Positions 53,462 through 63,002 of a stretch of DNA of 64,000 nt are shown here, piece after piece. The notes beneath the pieces are model-generated. The model did no database searches. It was not told the DNA's origin and saw only the letters and a program-made list of their open reading frames with translations. The position numbers were made by a program, and so were the translations under genes. Each line of letters opens with the position of its first letter. The first letter of the stretch is position 1. Source of the DNA: Elymus sibiricus (lineage: Eukaryota > Streptophyta > Magnoliopsida > Poales > Poaceae); the NCBI GenBank assembly GCA_039707655.1, contig CM077665.1, positions 288,428,205 through 288,492,204 of the forward strand. The letters run 5' to 3'.

Positions 53462-54037
53462 TTAGGCGGGCAGTACCTGCTTCTTCTTCGGGGGCGCGAT
53501 CTCATGAGGTTTCGAATTTCCCTCGTTGTCAGAATACTCAGCCGCAGCCGCTTTGGAGGCACGCTCGAGGGAACAGACCGCGTCCTTCTCGTCCCAGGCG
53601 ATGGTGATGACGCCGCTGCAGCCAGGCATCTTGAGGACATTGTAACCATGATGAGTCATCGCCATGAACTTGGCCAGCGTCGGGTAACCCATGATTGCGT
53701 TGTATGGGAGGCCGATGTGCACCACGTCGAAGTCGATGAGCTTGGTGTGATAGTCGTCGCGCGAGCTGAAGGTGACCGGGAGGCGGACCTGGCCCAGGGG
53801 GACGATGCAGCCTTCCGTTACCCCCGAGAATGGCCTTGTCGGCTTCAGCTGGTCGTAAGGCACCTGAAGCGTCTCGAAGGTTTCCACGGAGAGCACGTTG
53901 AGGCCTGCACCCCCGTCTATGAGGGTTTTGGTGACCATGACGTTGCTGATGGTGGTGGTGCACAACATCGGGAGCGCGCCCGCGACGACTCTGGACTCAA
54001 GGCCATCCCTAGCATCGAAGGAGATGGAGTATTGCAA
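53462..54037 (-). CDS. Aspartic protease region of element B
   Basis: A 191-residue open frame: ALPMLCTTTISNVMVTKTLI then DGGAGLNVLSVETFETLQVP, and the flap/helix part HIGLPYNAIMGYPTLAKFMA. It is collinear with 16580-17130 of element A. The linker upstream (about 54160-54075, CILGGAHAPAS then LFKQFSCEV) is in another frame, so the polyprotein is frameshifted there. The start shown is the first Met of the open stretch, not a true initiation site. Confidence 0.85.
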   Translation of the reverse strand: MQYSISFDARDGLESRVVAGALPMLCTTTISNVMVTKTLIDGGAGLNVLSVETFETLQVPYDQLKPTRPFSGVTEGCIVPLGQVRLPVTFSSRDDYHTKLIDFDVVHIGLPYNAIMGYPTLAKFMAMTHHGYNVLKMPGCSGVITIAWDEKDAVCSLERASKAAAAEYSDNEGNSKPHEIAPPKKKQVLPA

Positions 54038-54409
54038 CCACTTGATGGGCCGCGTGGCCTCTGGCTTCGGGAGGGCCCGTCACCTCACAAGAGAACTGCT
54101 TGAACAGACGGTTGGACGCTGGGGCGTGGGCTCCGCCAAGGATGCAGGCTATCGCGCGAGGCTCCTGATAGCCCCCAACCCCCTCGTCCCGCTGGGTGTT
54201 GTCATTCCTTCTGGATGGTGGAGGCAGCGGCGGGAGAATTGCGTTGTCCTAAGGCCGCGCCTCACGCTAGGTGTCCTCGCGAGGCTGTCCACGCCAGTTG
54301 TCCTCACGAGGCTGCGCGTGCCAGCCTTGGCGAGGGTTGCGGTCGCCTCCGTGGCCTACGCTGCGACCGCCTCCGTGGCCTACGCTGCGATCGCTGCGTT
54401 TTAGACGTC

Positions 54410-55780
54410 GCCCCTCACGCTATTCGCGGAGGGACTTGAGCTCCTGGCAGTCTTCGGTGTTGTGCGTGTGCACATTGTGGTAGATGCAGAACGGGCGACG
54501 GTCCTTCTCGGGCTCGTCGCAATTGCGGCCGCGCTTCTGCTCGGGCTCCGCCGCTAGAATGGCTGGGCCCTTGTGTTTGACTTCCTTGGCCTTTGCCTTG
54601 CCGTCGTCCAACACGGCGTCTGGGTCATCATGGATAAAGAGGCGACCTTCCTCATCCTTGGCGCATTTGTGGACGATGTTGAAGAGCTCTAGAGCCGAGA
54701 TGAGTCCATCGTTGATGGCGAGCTTTTCGCACATCCAGACATCCTTGATACCACTAGTGAACGCCATGATGATGGCTTTGTCCGAGGCGCGCGGGATCTC
54801 TTTGCGTACCTGCTGAAGCATTGGATGCTCTTGCGCAAGGTCACTCCGGGGCGCTGCTTCACGCGCCACAGGTCGTTGACGGAGAGCGGGCAGTCATGCG
54901 TGCCTTTGAAGTTGGTGACAAACAGTTTGCAAAGCCATCTCGAAGAAGAGATTGACTCCTTGGGCAGGTTCATGAGACAAGGGCGCGCGCCATCCTTGAG
55001 GGCCATGGGGAACCAGTTCGCCATGACCTTGTCATCGCCGTTCGCCGCCTCGATGCTGAGCGCGTAGAGCTGGAGGAACTCCATGGGGTCGGGGAATCCA
55101 TCGTGGCACGGAGGTAGCTCAGGCTTGAACTTGACGGGCTAAACTACCCTCCGCAGCTCGCGAGTGAATGCTCGGCAGCCCATCGTGCTGGTGGGGACGC
55201 CATTCGCGAGGGCGGCTCGGTTCTGGCGTCCCGCGACCGCGATGTCTTAAACGATCCTATCTTGGCGCTGCTGCTACTGCTGCTCGAGGATCACACGCGC
55301 ATCGGGCGGCGTGCGACGGACGATTTGGCAGCTAGCTTCGTCCTGTGCTGGCGGAGGCGCATCGCGGGGCTGGTCGCGCGGGCGCACGTCGCGCCGAGGC
55401 TCGGCCGTCTCATCACGCAGGGGAGGCGGCGGTGGTGCTCTGTGCGCCACGTCCCCGGCTCGAGACGGTGGGGGGCGAAGCGAGCGAGCGGGCGCCGGGC
55501 TTCTCCGGCTGCCGTGACTAGCTCGGTGATGCGGCGCAGGCAGGAGTCGTATCCGGCATCTGCCGGACAGTGGCGGAGCAGTTCGCGCGCCATAAGCAGC
55601 GCGGCCTGCGCGTTCAAATGCTCAAGGCGAGCGTGGGAGGTGGGGGCTGTGGCAGTGTGGATGTCCCTCTGCACGGAGGGGTGCATGGAGGAGACGGTGG
55701 CGTCCGTCACGACCCGCGGGCACGGTTTGTACGATGCGGGCCGCTCGGCGCTCAGCACGCACACGACGGGCTTCGGCCAT
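54410..55780 (-). pseudogene. gag of element B
   Basis: The ATG (rc of 55778-55780) opens MAEARRVRAERRAARIVQTV. The core is at 55084-54689 (EFLQLYALSIEAANGDDKVM, NWFPMALKDGARPCLMNLPK) and the C-terminal part at 54869-54420 (AIIMAFTSGIKDVWMCEKLA, LFIHDDPDAVLDDGKAKAKE, FCIYHNVHTHNTEDCQELKS). Several frameshifts and stops separate the segments. Between gag and protease a short repeated block at about 54340-54400 encodes basic residues, the remnant of the RGG-rich tail. Confidence 0.85.
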
Positions 55781-55848
55781 GGGATCGGCGAGGATGGAGC
55801 CGAAACGGAGCTGAAGAGCGGCGACGCACCCTGACCTGGCGCGCCAAA

Positions 55849-56679
55849 TGTCAGAATCGGGGCTCCGGGGACCCTTGAGAGGTTCAAAATCTGGGGTGCA
55901 CCGCTCTCCAACCTCGTTCACTCACCCTAACCTACGGCGATGCTCCGACATGCTTGAGCTTCGGGGGAGGAACGATGAACACAAAGATCTACCCATGTTC
56001 GGGCCACCTTGCAGTGTAAAACCCTACTCCCGCTTGTCTGGATTGCCTAGTCGTGGAGAGTGAATACATGATCCCCTCTTCTATGATTGTTGCCTTCTTC
56101 CCTTTATACCAGCCTCGGTCCTCTTCCCAGAATATATCCGGCGGGAAGGGTTGCCACAAGCGCCGGTTTGAACGGGGACAGGACTGCAGCCCATCCTGAC
56201 AAAAGTGGTCTCCGCCTGCCAAAGCCTCCCTCAATGACGTGCTGGTGGGCTCGGGGATGACCTCCGTCCTGACGAGCCCCCAGCTTTGGCCGTCTAACAC
56301 CAAACGGGAAACCTTTGGGGGCCACATCGGGAACTTGCGGGCTGGCCCTCCTCCCTTAACAGCAAAGAGGAAAGGTCTTCCTGTCGCGGCCCCAGACGAC
56401 GCTGGGCAGGACGCGTAATGCCCTTGAAGCGGGTAAGGCTGCGCACCCCCGCTGAGCCACCATGGACCTGCGTCTCGCGAGGGCACCCTAGGAGGCGACC
56501 TCGCGAGCCCCCCTTCGGGGGCCGACGGGGGGCCTTCCAGTAAGTCGCCTCATGAGGGGGCAACACGAAGCCATTCTACGCGACGCCGCCAGGGCGGGCT
56601 ATTCTAGGCCCAGGCCCTGCATCGTGACATGGGCCTCAGGCACACGGGCCTGGGTACCCCCTGTCCTAGTGGCCTGACA
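55849..56679 (-). repeat. 5' LTR of element B
   Basis: The plus strand starts TGTCAGAATCGGGGCTCCGG and ends CTAGTGGCCTGACA (831 bp), collinear with 23956-24788. The minus-strand TATA word TATAAAGG is at 56101-56108. The primer-binding site adjoins at 55835-55848 (rc TTTGGCGCGCCAGG). Confidence 0.9.
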
Positions 56680-56684
56680 CCAGC

Positions 56685-57790
56685 GTTCTCTGCCTGGGGA
56701 GCCGGGGCTCCGGTCTTTCCTCCGCAACTTTCCCCCGCGGCGCGTCTGGCGGGGCCGCAGCGTTAGCTTCGCCGGCCCCGGAAGCAAGCCCGGCTTGAGG
56801 TGGACCCTCGAGGCCCCTGCGCCGTGCCTTGCCACAGGAGCGGGGATACCTGAGGGTGACCGTAGTGCCTGCCCCTGCTCCGCAGGCTGGCCCTCCGCGG
56901 CCAGGACAGGCGGCACGGGGGGCTGGGCCTCCATGGCTACGACAGGCGGCGCCAGGGGCTGGGCCACAACTGCCTCGGAGATCGGTCCCCCTTGCTGTGC
57001 AGAGGAAGAGTTGGGCGTCTCCGCAATTCCAGTACGCCTGGGTGCGGCGCTGTCCCGGCGTAAAGCGCCCTCGCGCCCACCAAGGTTGCGGCCGAGCACC
57101 GATGTCTTCGTCCGAGTGGGGGTCACCTATGCCCCGGCATCTATCTTCTTCTACTTCCCTTCGCTGCCGCCCCGGAGCCTGCGTGGACGAGGAGTTAACA
57201 AGAACAAGCATGTCATGGGTGCGAGGTGTAAGCGCGAGCTCAAGCACTTACTCGTCCCCGGCGGCCCACTTCCTCTTCTTCTCGACAGCGGATGGCGCGC
57301 CCCCGCCGCCCTCGGGTGCCCCCCTGGTGCCGCCTATAGAGCGCTCGGCGCGATCCTTGTTGGATACGGATGAATCTCCTCTCTTCCGAAGGGCCTGGGA
57401 AGCCCCTCGATGGGGTGCGGTGGCTTCAGAAGCGTTGGCCACCTCACCAGCAAGGACCCCGGTAGTCAGCACCTGGGGGCCGGTGGAGTGGGCTCCTGTT
57501 GCCCCCACCAGGTCGGAGGGCCGATGAGGCATCGCCCAAGGCAGCTCATCGGCGTCGGCGTCGTCGTCCCCAAAGCAACGCATAGACTGGCGGTGGCCGG
57601 GTGGCAGCCCCCGGTCGGCGTCCTCCTCCTCCTCCTCTGTCGCCTCCAAGTCTTCGTCGTCGCCGTCTTCGGCGGAGGACGACACCTCGACGGGGGATCT
57701 CCCACGCGACCCATCGCTACCGCTCGGCACAAGCCCCCATTCATCAAAGGGAGGCATGCGTGCGACCAGGTCCGCACGGTCGTTGAAGCC
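56685..57790 (-). pseudogene. Antisense gene of element A, middle part with conserved intron
   Basis: Reading leftward from 57790: GFNDRADLVARMPPFDEWGL, an acidic low-complexity stretch (EDGDDEDLEATEEEEEDAD) and KKRKWAAGDE. An intron runs from GTAAGT at 57251-57246 to CAG ending at 57179. The second exon continues with TSVLGRNLGGREG, a proline-rich region of repeated PxPPV words, and PPDAPRGKVAEERPEP. Two TAG codons interrupt exon 2. The N-terminal PF04195-like region lies beyond element D, outside the window. The product is unknown. Confidence 0.8.
57179..57251 (-). other. Conserved spliceosomal intron in the antisense gene of element A (73 bp)
   Basis: The donor is GTAAGT after GGGGACGA and the acceptor ends CCACGCAG. 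Joining the exons keeps the frame (phase 2) and links KKRKWAAGDE to ELRGGSEGK. Position, length and phase match the introns in B and B2. Confidence 0.75.
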
Positions 57791-58340
57791 TGTCATGGTT
57801 TTGTCACAGCAGATGTCCTCGTGAAAGGACTTAGGTGTGAGGCCATGGCCGCTAGGTGCCTACTCAAATGGGTTGAACGGGAAAGAGAGTCGGCTTTACC
57901 CAGGTTCGGCCCCTCCGATAGAGGTAATAGCCTACGTCCTGCTTTGTGTATTTGATGGATAGATCTCAATTACAGGCTTGCAGAATCGCTAACCTAGCTG
58001 TCGAGGGATCGCAACTTGAGTCTTTTGGTCCTAGGGGCTTGCCTTTATATATAGGCCAAGACCCTAGGGTTTACAATAGAGTCCGGGTCATATCGTGACT
58101 CGTAATCTATAATGTCTCTAGCTCGCCTTTCTCCTTAAGGAAGGAAACCAACCGGAACCTTCTACCTTGCGGGCCTCCAGCCACCGTCTTTAGGTATTGG
58201 GCCACCCGACGACTTAGTCAGCCACCGCCTTGCTTGTCTTGTCTTCATGACAAGGCCCATCTTAAACTTGATCGTAGAGCTGTCAACATATTAACCCGGC
58301 CCAGTAGGGAGGGTTATGTCACGGGACTATATCCCCGACA
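57791..58340 (-). repeat. 3' LTR of element D
   Basis: The plus strand starts TGTCATGGTTTTGTCACAG and ends ATATCCCCGACA (550 bp). On the element strand it starts TGTCGGGGATATAGTCCC. A minus-strand TATA box CCTATATATAAAGG is at about 58042-58055. The R region has the acccaggttcggcccc word (plus strand) shared by Tat-like LTRs. The polypurine tract is TCTGGGGCCTAA (rc of 58341-58352). Confidence 0.8.
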
Positions 58341-59335
58341 TTAGGCCCCAGATTAATTTGAATTCATTCACGTCAATTTCTCTTCTCTTCCTTTGGCGGC
58401 TCATTATCAAAACCTGTGTCCTGTCAGGATCTCATAATGCCGATTTGTAGTGTTTTTAGACTTGTCATTTCTTCAGTGCTTGTCCATTGTGACGTCATCC
58501 GCCATTAATTTGGGAAACCAATAGTAACATCATGGCGAATCTGACCGTATCCGCTTATCCCAAAAATCGAGGCGTCTTCATTTCCCGAAATTTACTGCAT
58601 TTCCTCGATTGTCGAGTCGTCAGTTTCCTCTTCGGGCTCCCTGTCTTTAAATATTTCCCAGGGGGGTCCCCTTTTTCACTTTTCACTTCGCCTCTTTGGT
58701 CCGTCTTCTTCATTGAGCCCGGTGTTTTCTCACACCACTACTGTTGTCTCCTCATCTTCGGCAACCACTCCTGATATCGTCGCGGCATTTCTTCCTCGCC
58801 GAGCAATCATCCGCACGTCCCCGCCGCCACCGGTGATAAATCCATCGTAGTTCATCGAAGTTCTTTGAGTTCTTCAATAACTTTTTCTCAGTTCATCGGC
58901 ATTGCTGGTTTCGTGAGTAGATCCCGCAAGTTTAATCATAAAAAGAAAGCGGTGGAAACACTGGTTCTGTTTCGTGTATAACATACTTCAATCCCTCTTA
59001 GCATTAGATGAACCATACTGCCACTGCTTCTCTGCTTCTCCATTAGGGCTCGCAAATATTTCGCTTTCTGGAACTATTTTTAGATCCACAATCATTGCTA
59101 TTCAGTCGGAAACTTGTTTGGCCCGCAGTTAGCAAAGAAAATGTAAGCCTTGATGTAGCTTAAGTCGCCTGTATGTTCCGACCAGCTCATCAGTGTAAAC
59201 GTGACCCGCCATATAATAAACTGGCGGGTTTAGGTGCGGGCTCCACCAGGCAATTTATTTATCGTGAATAATCAAGCCGTCTGCTCTTTAGCCGCATGTC
59301 TAAGCCGTCTCTTTATTTTGTTCAGGCGACTCGTT
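58341..59335 (+). promoter_or_regulatory. Upstream region of the element D antisense gene (candidate promoter and 5'-UTR intron)
   Basis: No coding frame of note. A TATA-like TTTAAATA at 58646-58653 is followed by a long CT-rich stretch typical of plant 5' UTRs (58670-58880). A donor-like GTGAGT at 58913-58918 and a pyrimidine-rich acceptor TTATTTTGTTCAG ending at 59325 would define a 413 bp intron, with the ATG ten bases after it. These are sequence-only predictions. Confidence 0.4.
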
Positions 59336-60190
59336 ATGTCAAAATCCACCACCATCTGCAACTGGGTGCCAACTCAAGTTTCTGAGGTTATCTTGAAAGA
59401 TTATGAGGAACATGGGTTTCTGCCGCCTCAAGACGTGGTTGGCTGGAGGGTTATCCTTGTAGAGGAAATCCCAAAACCAGAGGAGGGAGAAGTGGTGATA
59501 TTCTTGGATCACCTTAAAAGGGGTTTTTCACCTCCCAGATCAAAATTCTTTCGGGACGTCTTGCACTTCTTCCATCTTCATCCTCAAGACCTGGGTCCCA
59601 ACTCCATATCGAACCTCTGCCAATTCCAAGTGTTTTGTGAGGTATATTTGCAAATGGAACCCACCGTCTCCCTCTTCAGGGAGTTCTTCTACCTGAACCG
59701 GCAGACCGAATTCACGGACGGCCCTAGCCTAGAACTTGGCGGAGTCTCAATACAGAGACGAAAAGACGCCCTTTTTCCTGCTGCCACCCTACCAAGCCAT
59801 CCTAAGGGGTGGAACAAAACTTGGTTTTATTGTCGAAACACCGCCCCTGCTGGGTTATAGACCCATTCGCCTCCCCATGGATTTTGAACTTCCTGGCTGG
59901 GCTCCTCAAGAGGAGCGTTCTCAACACGCCCCTATTTATACGAAGTTGAGGGCTCTGCTAGTCAACGGGCTAACTGGAGTCGACTTAACCCGGTGTTGGG
60001 TGTCTTGGAGGATTTTGCCATTAAGTCTTTGCAACAACTTGATGTATGCTTACTCCAGCGTCTTGGATGATGCTCAATGATATAGCAACTATTTCTTGGA
60101 TGCTCGCGAGATAAACCGGATCGTAAAGAAGCTGCTGGTTGAAAACTAAGAAACTTCCAGCAAGGACAGGTTGAAGCCTTTCTATGCCCT
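59336..60190 (+). pseudogene. Antisense gene of element D, PF04195-like
   Basis: The ATG at 59336 (in frame with an upstream open stretch from 59234) reads MSKSTTICNWVPTQVSEVIL. The PF04195-like core is VVIFLDHLKRGFSPPRSKFF, RDVLHFFHLHPQDLGPNSIS and FCEVYLQMEPTVSLFREFFY. A conserved later part (GGVSIQRRKDALFPAATLPS, GWNKTWFYCRN) follows. The frame shifts near 59850 and continues in another frame as YRPIRLPMDFELPGWAP and LTRCWVSWRILPLSL, with a stop at 60078. The tail at 60080-60190 holds NYFLDAREINRIVKKLL-type sequence. Compared with B2 it is the same kind of N-terminal domain but far diverged. The C-terminus is lost to element C. Confidence 0.8.
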
Positions 60191-60353
60191 TAACCCGGTT
60201 CATCCGGTACAAAACCTTTGACACCTTAATCCGGCTTTCCGAGCAGACCTTTCAGCCTTTTGCCTGCTTGCTCTGACTGTTAATTTTATAGGCCACATCT
60301 CCCTTTTGGGGCAGGAAACGAAGCAAAACTGCGGCCAATAAGCCCAAAGCCGT

Positions 60354-61188
60354 TGTCGGCATTCTGGATACCGGGGTACCCAGACTTGCCTGCCTGCGGC
60401 CCAGGGCGTGGCCCACCTGGTGGTCCGTACGGCCCCGCGTGGCTTCACTCAAGGCAAGACCCTCGCTAGAGTCCCACCCTCGTGAGGAGGACAGCGCCAA
60501 GGCGGAGAGGGGAGGCCTCCTCAGGCCTCCTCATGAGCGGCAGAGATCCTTATGCAATGCTAGGCCTCAGGAGGTCAAAGGTGATGACAGCCAGGCCAGG
60601 CGGGCGCCAGCGCGCCAGACGGAACAGTTTCCCCTTTGGTGCAAAGGAGACAAGGATGAACGCGGGTTCCCAAGGAGCCCCGCCAAAGGTTTCCATTCCA
60701 TTACAACAAGACCGGGTCAGCGAGCGCGGCAGGACAGATGTCACCGGCGAGCCCACCACTGCGTCACCACCACCTACTTTGCAGGTGAAGACCGCCTTTC
60801 GTCAGGATAAGATGTACCTCATGTCCCCTTTCAAATTTGGTCGTTGTGGGATCCCTTCCCGCCATTGCGATAAGGGAAGAGGACCCGGGCCGCTATAAAT
60901 AGAGGCTAGGCACCCCGGTAGAGAGGGACGAAGCGACCACCCCGCAAAGACACCACTGTACTAGTTCATCCACCAACCTCCTCGTGAGGCAATCCACTAA
61001 AAGCAGGAGTAGGGTTTTTCGCTTCGGAGCGGCCCGAACCTGGGTAAACTCTTGTGTGCCATCATCTCCCTCGCCATCGAGCGGGGTTATCGTGTTGTGA
61101 GCTTGGAAGGGGCGAAGCTGTTGGGGAATCTTCGCACACGCCCCTGGGTTTGAATTCCTTAGGGTTTTGCGGAGCCTGAAATCCGACA
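60354..61188 (+). repeat. 5' LTR of element C
   Basis: Starts TGTCGGCATTCTGGATACCG and ends GCCTGAAATCCGACA (835 bp). TATA box TATAAATAG at 60894-60902, about 30 bp before the likely R start. Followed directly by the primer-binding site TTTGGCGCGCCAGGTAGGGG (61189-61208). Confidence 0.85.
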
Positions 61189-61211
61189 TTTGGCGCGCCA
61201 GGTAGGGGGCG
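61189..61211 (+). promoter_or_regulatory. Primer-binding site of element C
   Basis: TTTGGCGCGCCAGGTAGGGG follows the LTR. It is the least altered copy of this site in the window, and the palindromic GGCGCGCC core is intact (A has GGCGCACC). Confidence 0.8.
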
Positions 61212-61255
61212 TGTGTCTTCCTCAAGCCTCGCTCTTCCTCCGCCTCACCGCTCCG

Positions 61256-62771
61256 ATGGCTGACGCCTGTCGAGCCCGCGCCGAGCGTCGTGCTGCCCGT
61301 GTCGCCCAGACGGCGCCCGTGGGCCGCACTGCCGCGCGCTGGTCTCCCTCCCCTGTGGGCAACGCCACCACGGGCCCGGAGGCCCATGAGCAGCAGGATT
61401 CATCGCAGCCAGTCACCGCGCGGCGCGACGGCCGCACCGCCACTTCGTCAATCGTTCCAGCTATTGGGTCGTCCTCACACGCCCGCCCAGGGCTGGCGCG
61501 TGGATCGAGCGCACTGAACATGGTGTGCGAGCTGCTGCGGTACCGCCCCGCCCCCAACCGCCTCGTCGACTGGCTCGGGCGTGTCACGGAGTTCGTCAGC
61601 GCAGCTGGCGACGCTTCGGCGTTCACCTACTCATTCCGGCCCCAACCCTCCCTGGCAGGCGATAAAGCTCATGATGTGCCGCCTCCTCCTGCCCAGCGCG
61701 ACGTCGACCCCGAGCCCAGGCGTGAAGCACGCCCGCTTGACCAGCCGCGCGGGCCGCGGTGAGGGTGAGAGAAGAAGTAAGCAGCCAGGTGGTGCCACGG
61801 CCGCGCGCTGACGCGCGTGCGCTCCCAGCGCCGGTGCGCCAGCGGCGCGACCGGGCGCCCTTGGAGGCGGCCATACAAGAGCTTCAAGATCAGGTTCCTC
61901 CCGAGCGCGCACCGCCAGTGGGCCCGGTGGGCTGCCGCGCCATCGCCCCGGAGCTCCATCCGGCCGTGTGGCCCTGCAAGTTCAAGCCTGACCTGCCTCC
62001 TCGCTACGATGGCACCCCAGACCCCGCCGAGTTCTTACAGCTCTACTCGCTGAGCATCCAGGCAGCCGGCGGGGACGACAAGGTCATGGCAACCTGGTTC
62101 CCCATGGCGCTCAAGGGTGTGCGCTCTCCTGCGTCCTCAACCTCCCGGAGGGGTCAATCACCTCCTGGGAAGACCTGTGTGAGCGCTTCGTCACCAACTT
62201 CCAAGGCACCCGCGACCGCACGCTTGGAGTGGGTGACCTCCGTCGCGTGAATTAACAACCTGAAGAGACCCTGCACAAGTTCATACAGCGCTTCACGACT
62301 ACCCGCCTCAAGACCCCGAGAGCATCAGATGAGGCCAACATCTCGGCGTTCACCGACATCGTCAGGGATCTCAGGATGATGGAGGAGCTGGCTATCCACG
62401 ACAACCTTTGCTCGGCCTTGGAGATGTTCAACTTGGCGAACAAGTGCGCGAAGGCCGAGGAGGGCCGCCTCTCCCTTCGCGAGCTTCCGGAGGCAGAACC
62501 CGAAGACAAGAAGACCAAGGCCAAGGAACCAAAGCGCAAGGCCCCCGCGGTGCTGGCGGCTGAGCCCGAGGCAAAGCGCGGCCGGGATGAAGAACCCCTC
62601 GCGGGCGGACGACCATTCTGCATCTTCCATGGCACCAACAGCCACAACACCATCGACTGTCAGGAGCTCAGGGTGGTCCGTGACGAGCACTTCGGCCGGG
62701 GCGCTGGGCGCACTGACCGAGGCTATGGACACGGCGGAGGCCGCGGCGGAGGCCGCGGCGGAGGCCGCTAG
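61256..62771 (+). pseudogene. gag of element C
   Basis: ATG at 61256: MADACRARAERRAARVAQTA. The first frame is open to 61760. After a frameshift, 61759-62250 carries the core (FKPDLPPRYDGTPDPAEFLQ, LYSLSIQAAGGDDKVM, TWFPMALKG). A second shift near 62115 leaves the next part (LNLPEGSITSWEDLCERFVT) out of frame. The C-terminus (62376-62771) has ALEMFNLANKCAKAEEGRLS, FCIFHGTNSHNTIDCQELRV and a (GGR)n tail coded by a repeated cggcggaggccg unit at about 62733-62768. A stop at 62249 separates the parts. Confidence 0.85.
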
Positions 62772-63002
62772 GACAATCGAGACCCGCGTCAGGATTAGCG
62801 AGACCAGCCTCGGGAGGACCGCAGGCGCGATCAAGCTCGGGAGGAGTGCTGGCGCGATGAACCTCCGGAGGGGTCACATCGAGGCCAGCCTCATGAGGTC
62901 TGTCCCCGCGAGGTCGGCCTTACCCCGCTGCCACCACCACCCAGAAGGAAGGAAGAGGACAGGCAGAATGACGGGGCTGGGGGCTTCCAGGAGGTCAGGG
63001 CA

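Larger units (their letters stand above)
23956..56679 (-). mobile_element. Element B: non-autonomous Gypsy (Tat-like) element, interrupted by B2
   Basis: Complete, with both LTRs (23956-24788 and 55849-56679). From the right on the minus strand: 5' LTR, primer site, gag, protease, RT stump, non-coding 3' region, antisense gene and 3' LTR. Element B2 (29002-52249) sits in the non-coding 3' region. Flanking bases are ccggc (23951-23955) and ccagc (56680-56684), a 5-bp target duplication with one G-to-A difference at a CpG. It is inserted in the antisense gene of element A, which reads on across the site. Confidence 0.9.
13879..57790 (+). mobile_element. Element A: non-autonomous Gypsy (Tat-like) element, host of several insertions
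   Basis: In order: 5' LTR (13879-14734), primer site, gag, protease, an RT stump, non-coding 3' region, a tandem triplication, and the C-terminal part of the antisense gene. Foreign inserts are a solo LTR (22849-23689) and element B (23956-56679). Own sequence resumes at 56685 and runs to 57790, where element D starts. The antisense gene reads across the inserts in the right order, which links the pieces. The N-terminus of the antisense gene and the 3' LTR are outside the window, so the right-hand end here is only the last visible base. Confidence 0.85.
57791..60353 (-). mobile_element. Element D: Tat-like Gypsy element, 3' end only, cut by element C
   Basis: The 3' LTR is 57791-58340. It is followed on the right by the polypurine tract, 1 kb of non-coding sequence and an antisense gene on the plus strand. 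The left flank is the antisense gene of element A, interrupted at GFNDRAD (57790). The right side is cut at 60353 by the LTR of element C. The LTR is unrelated in sequence to those of A, B, B2 and C, so this is a different subfamily. The gag-pol part would lie beyond the window. Confidence 0.8.
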
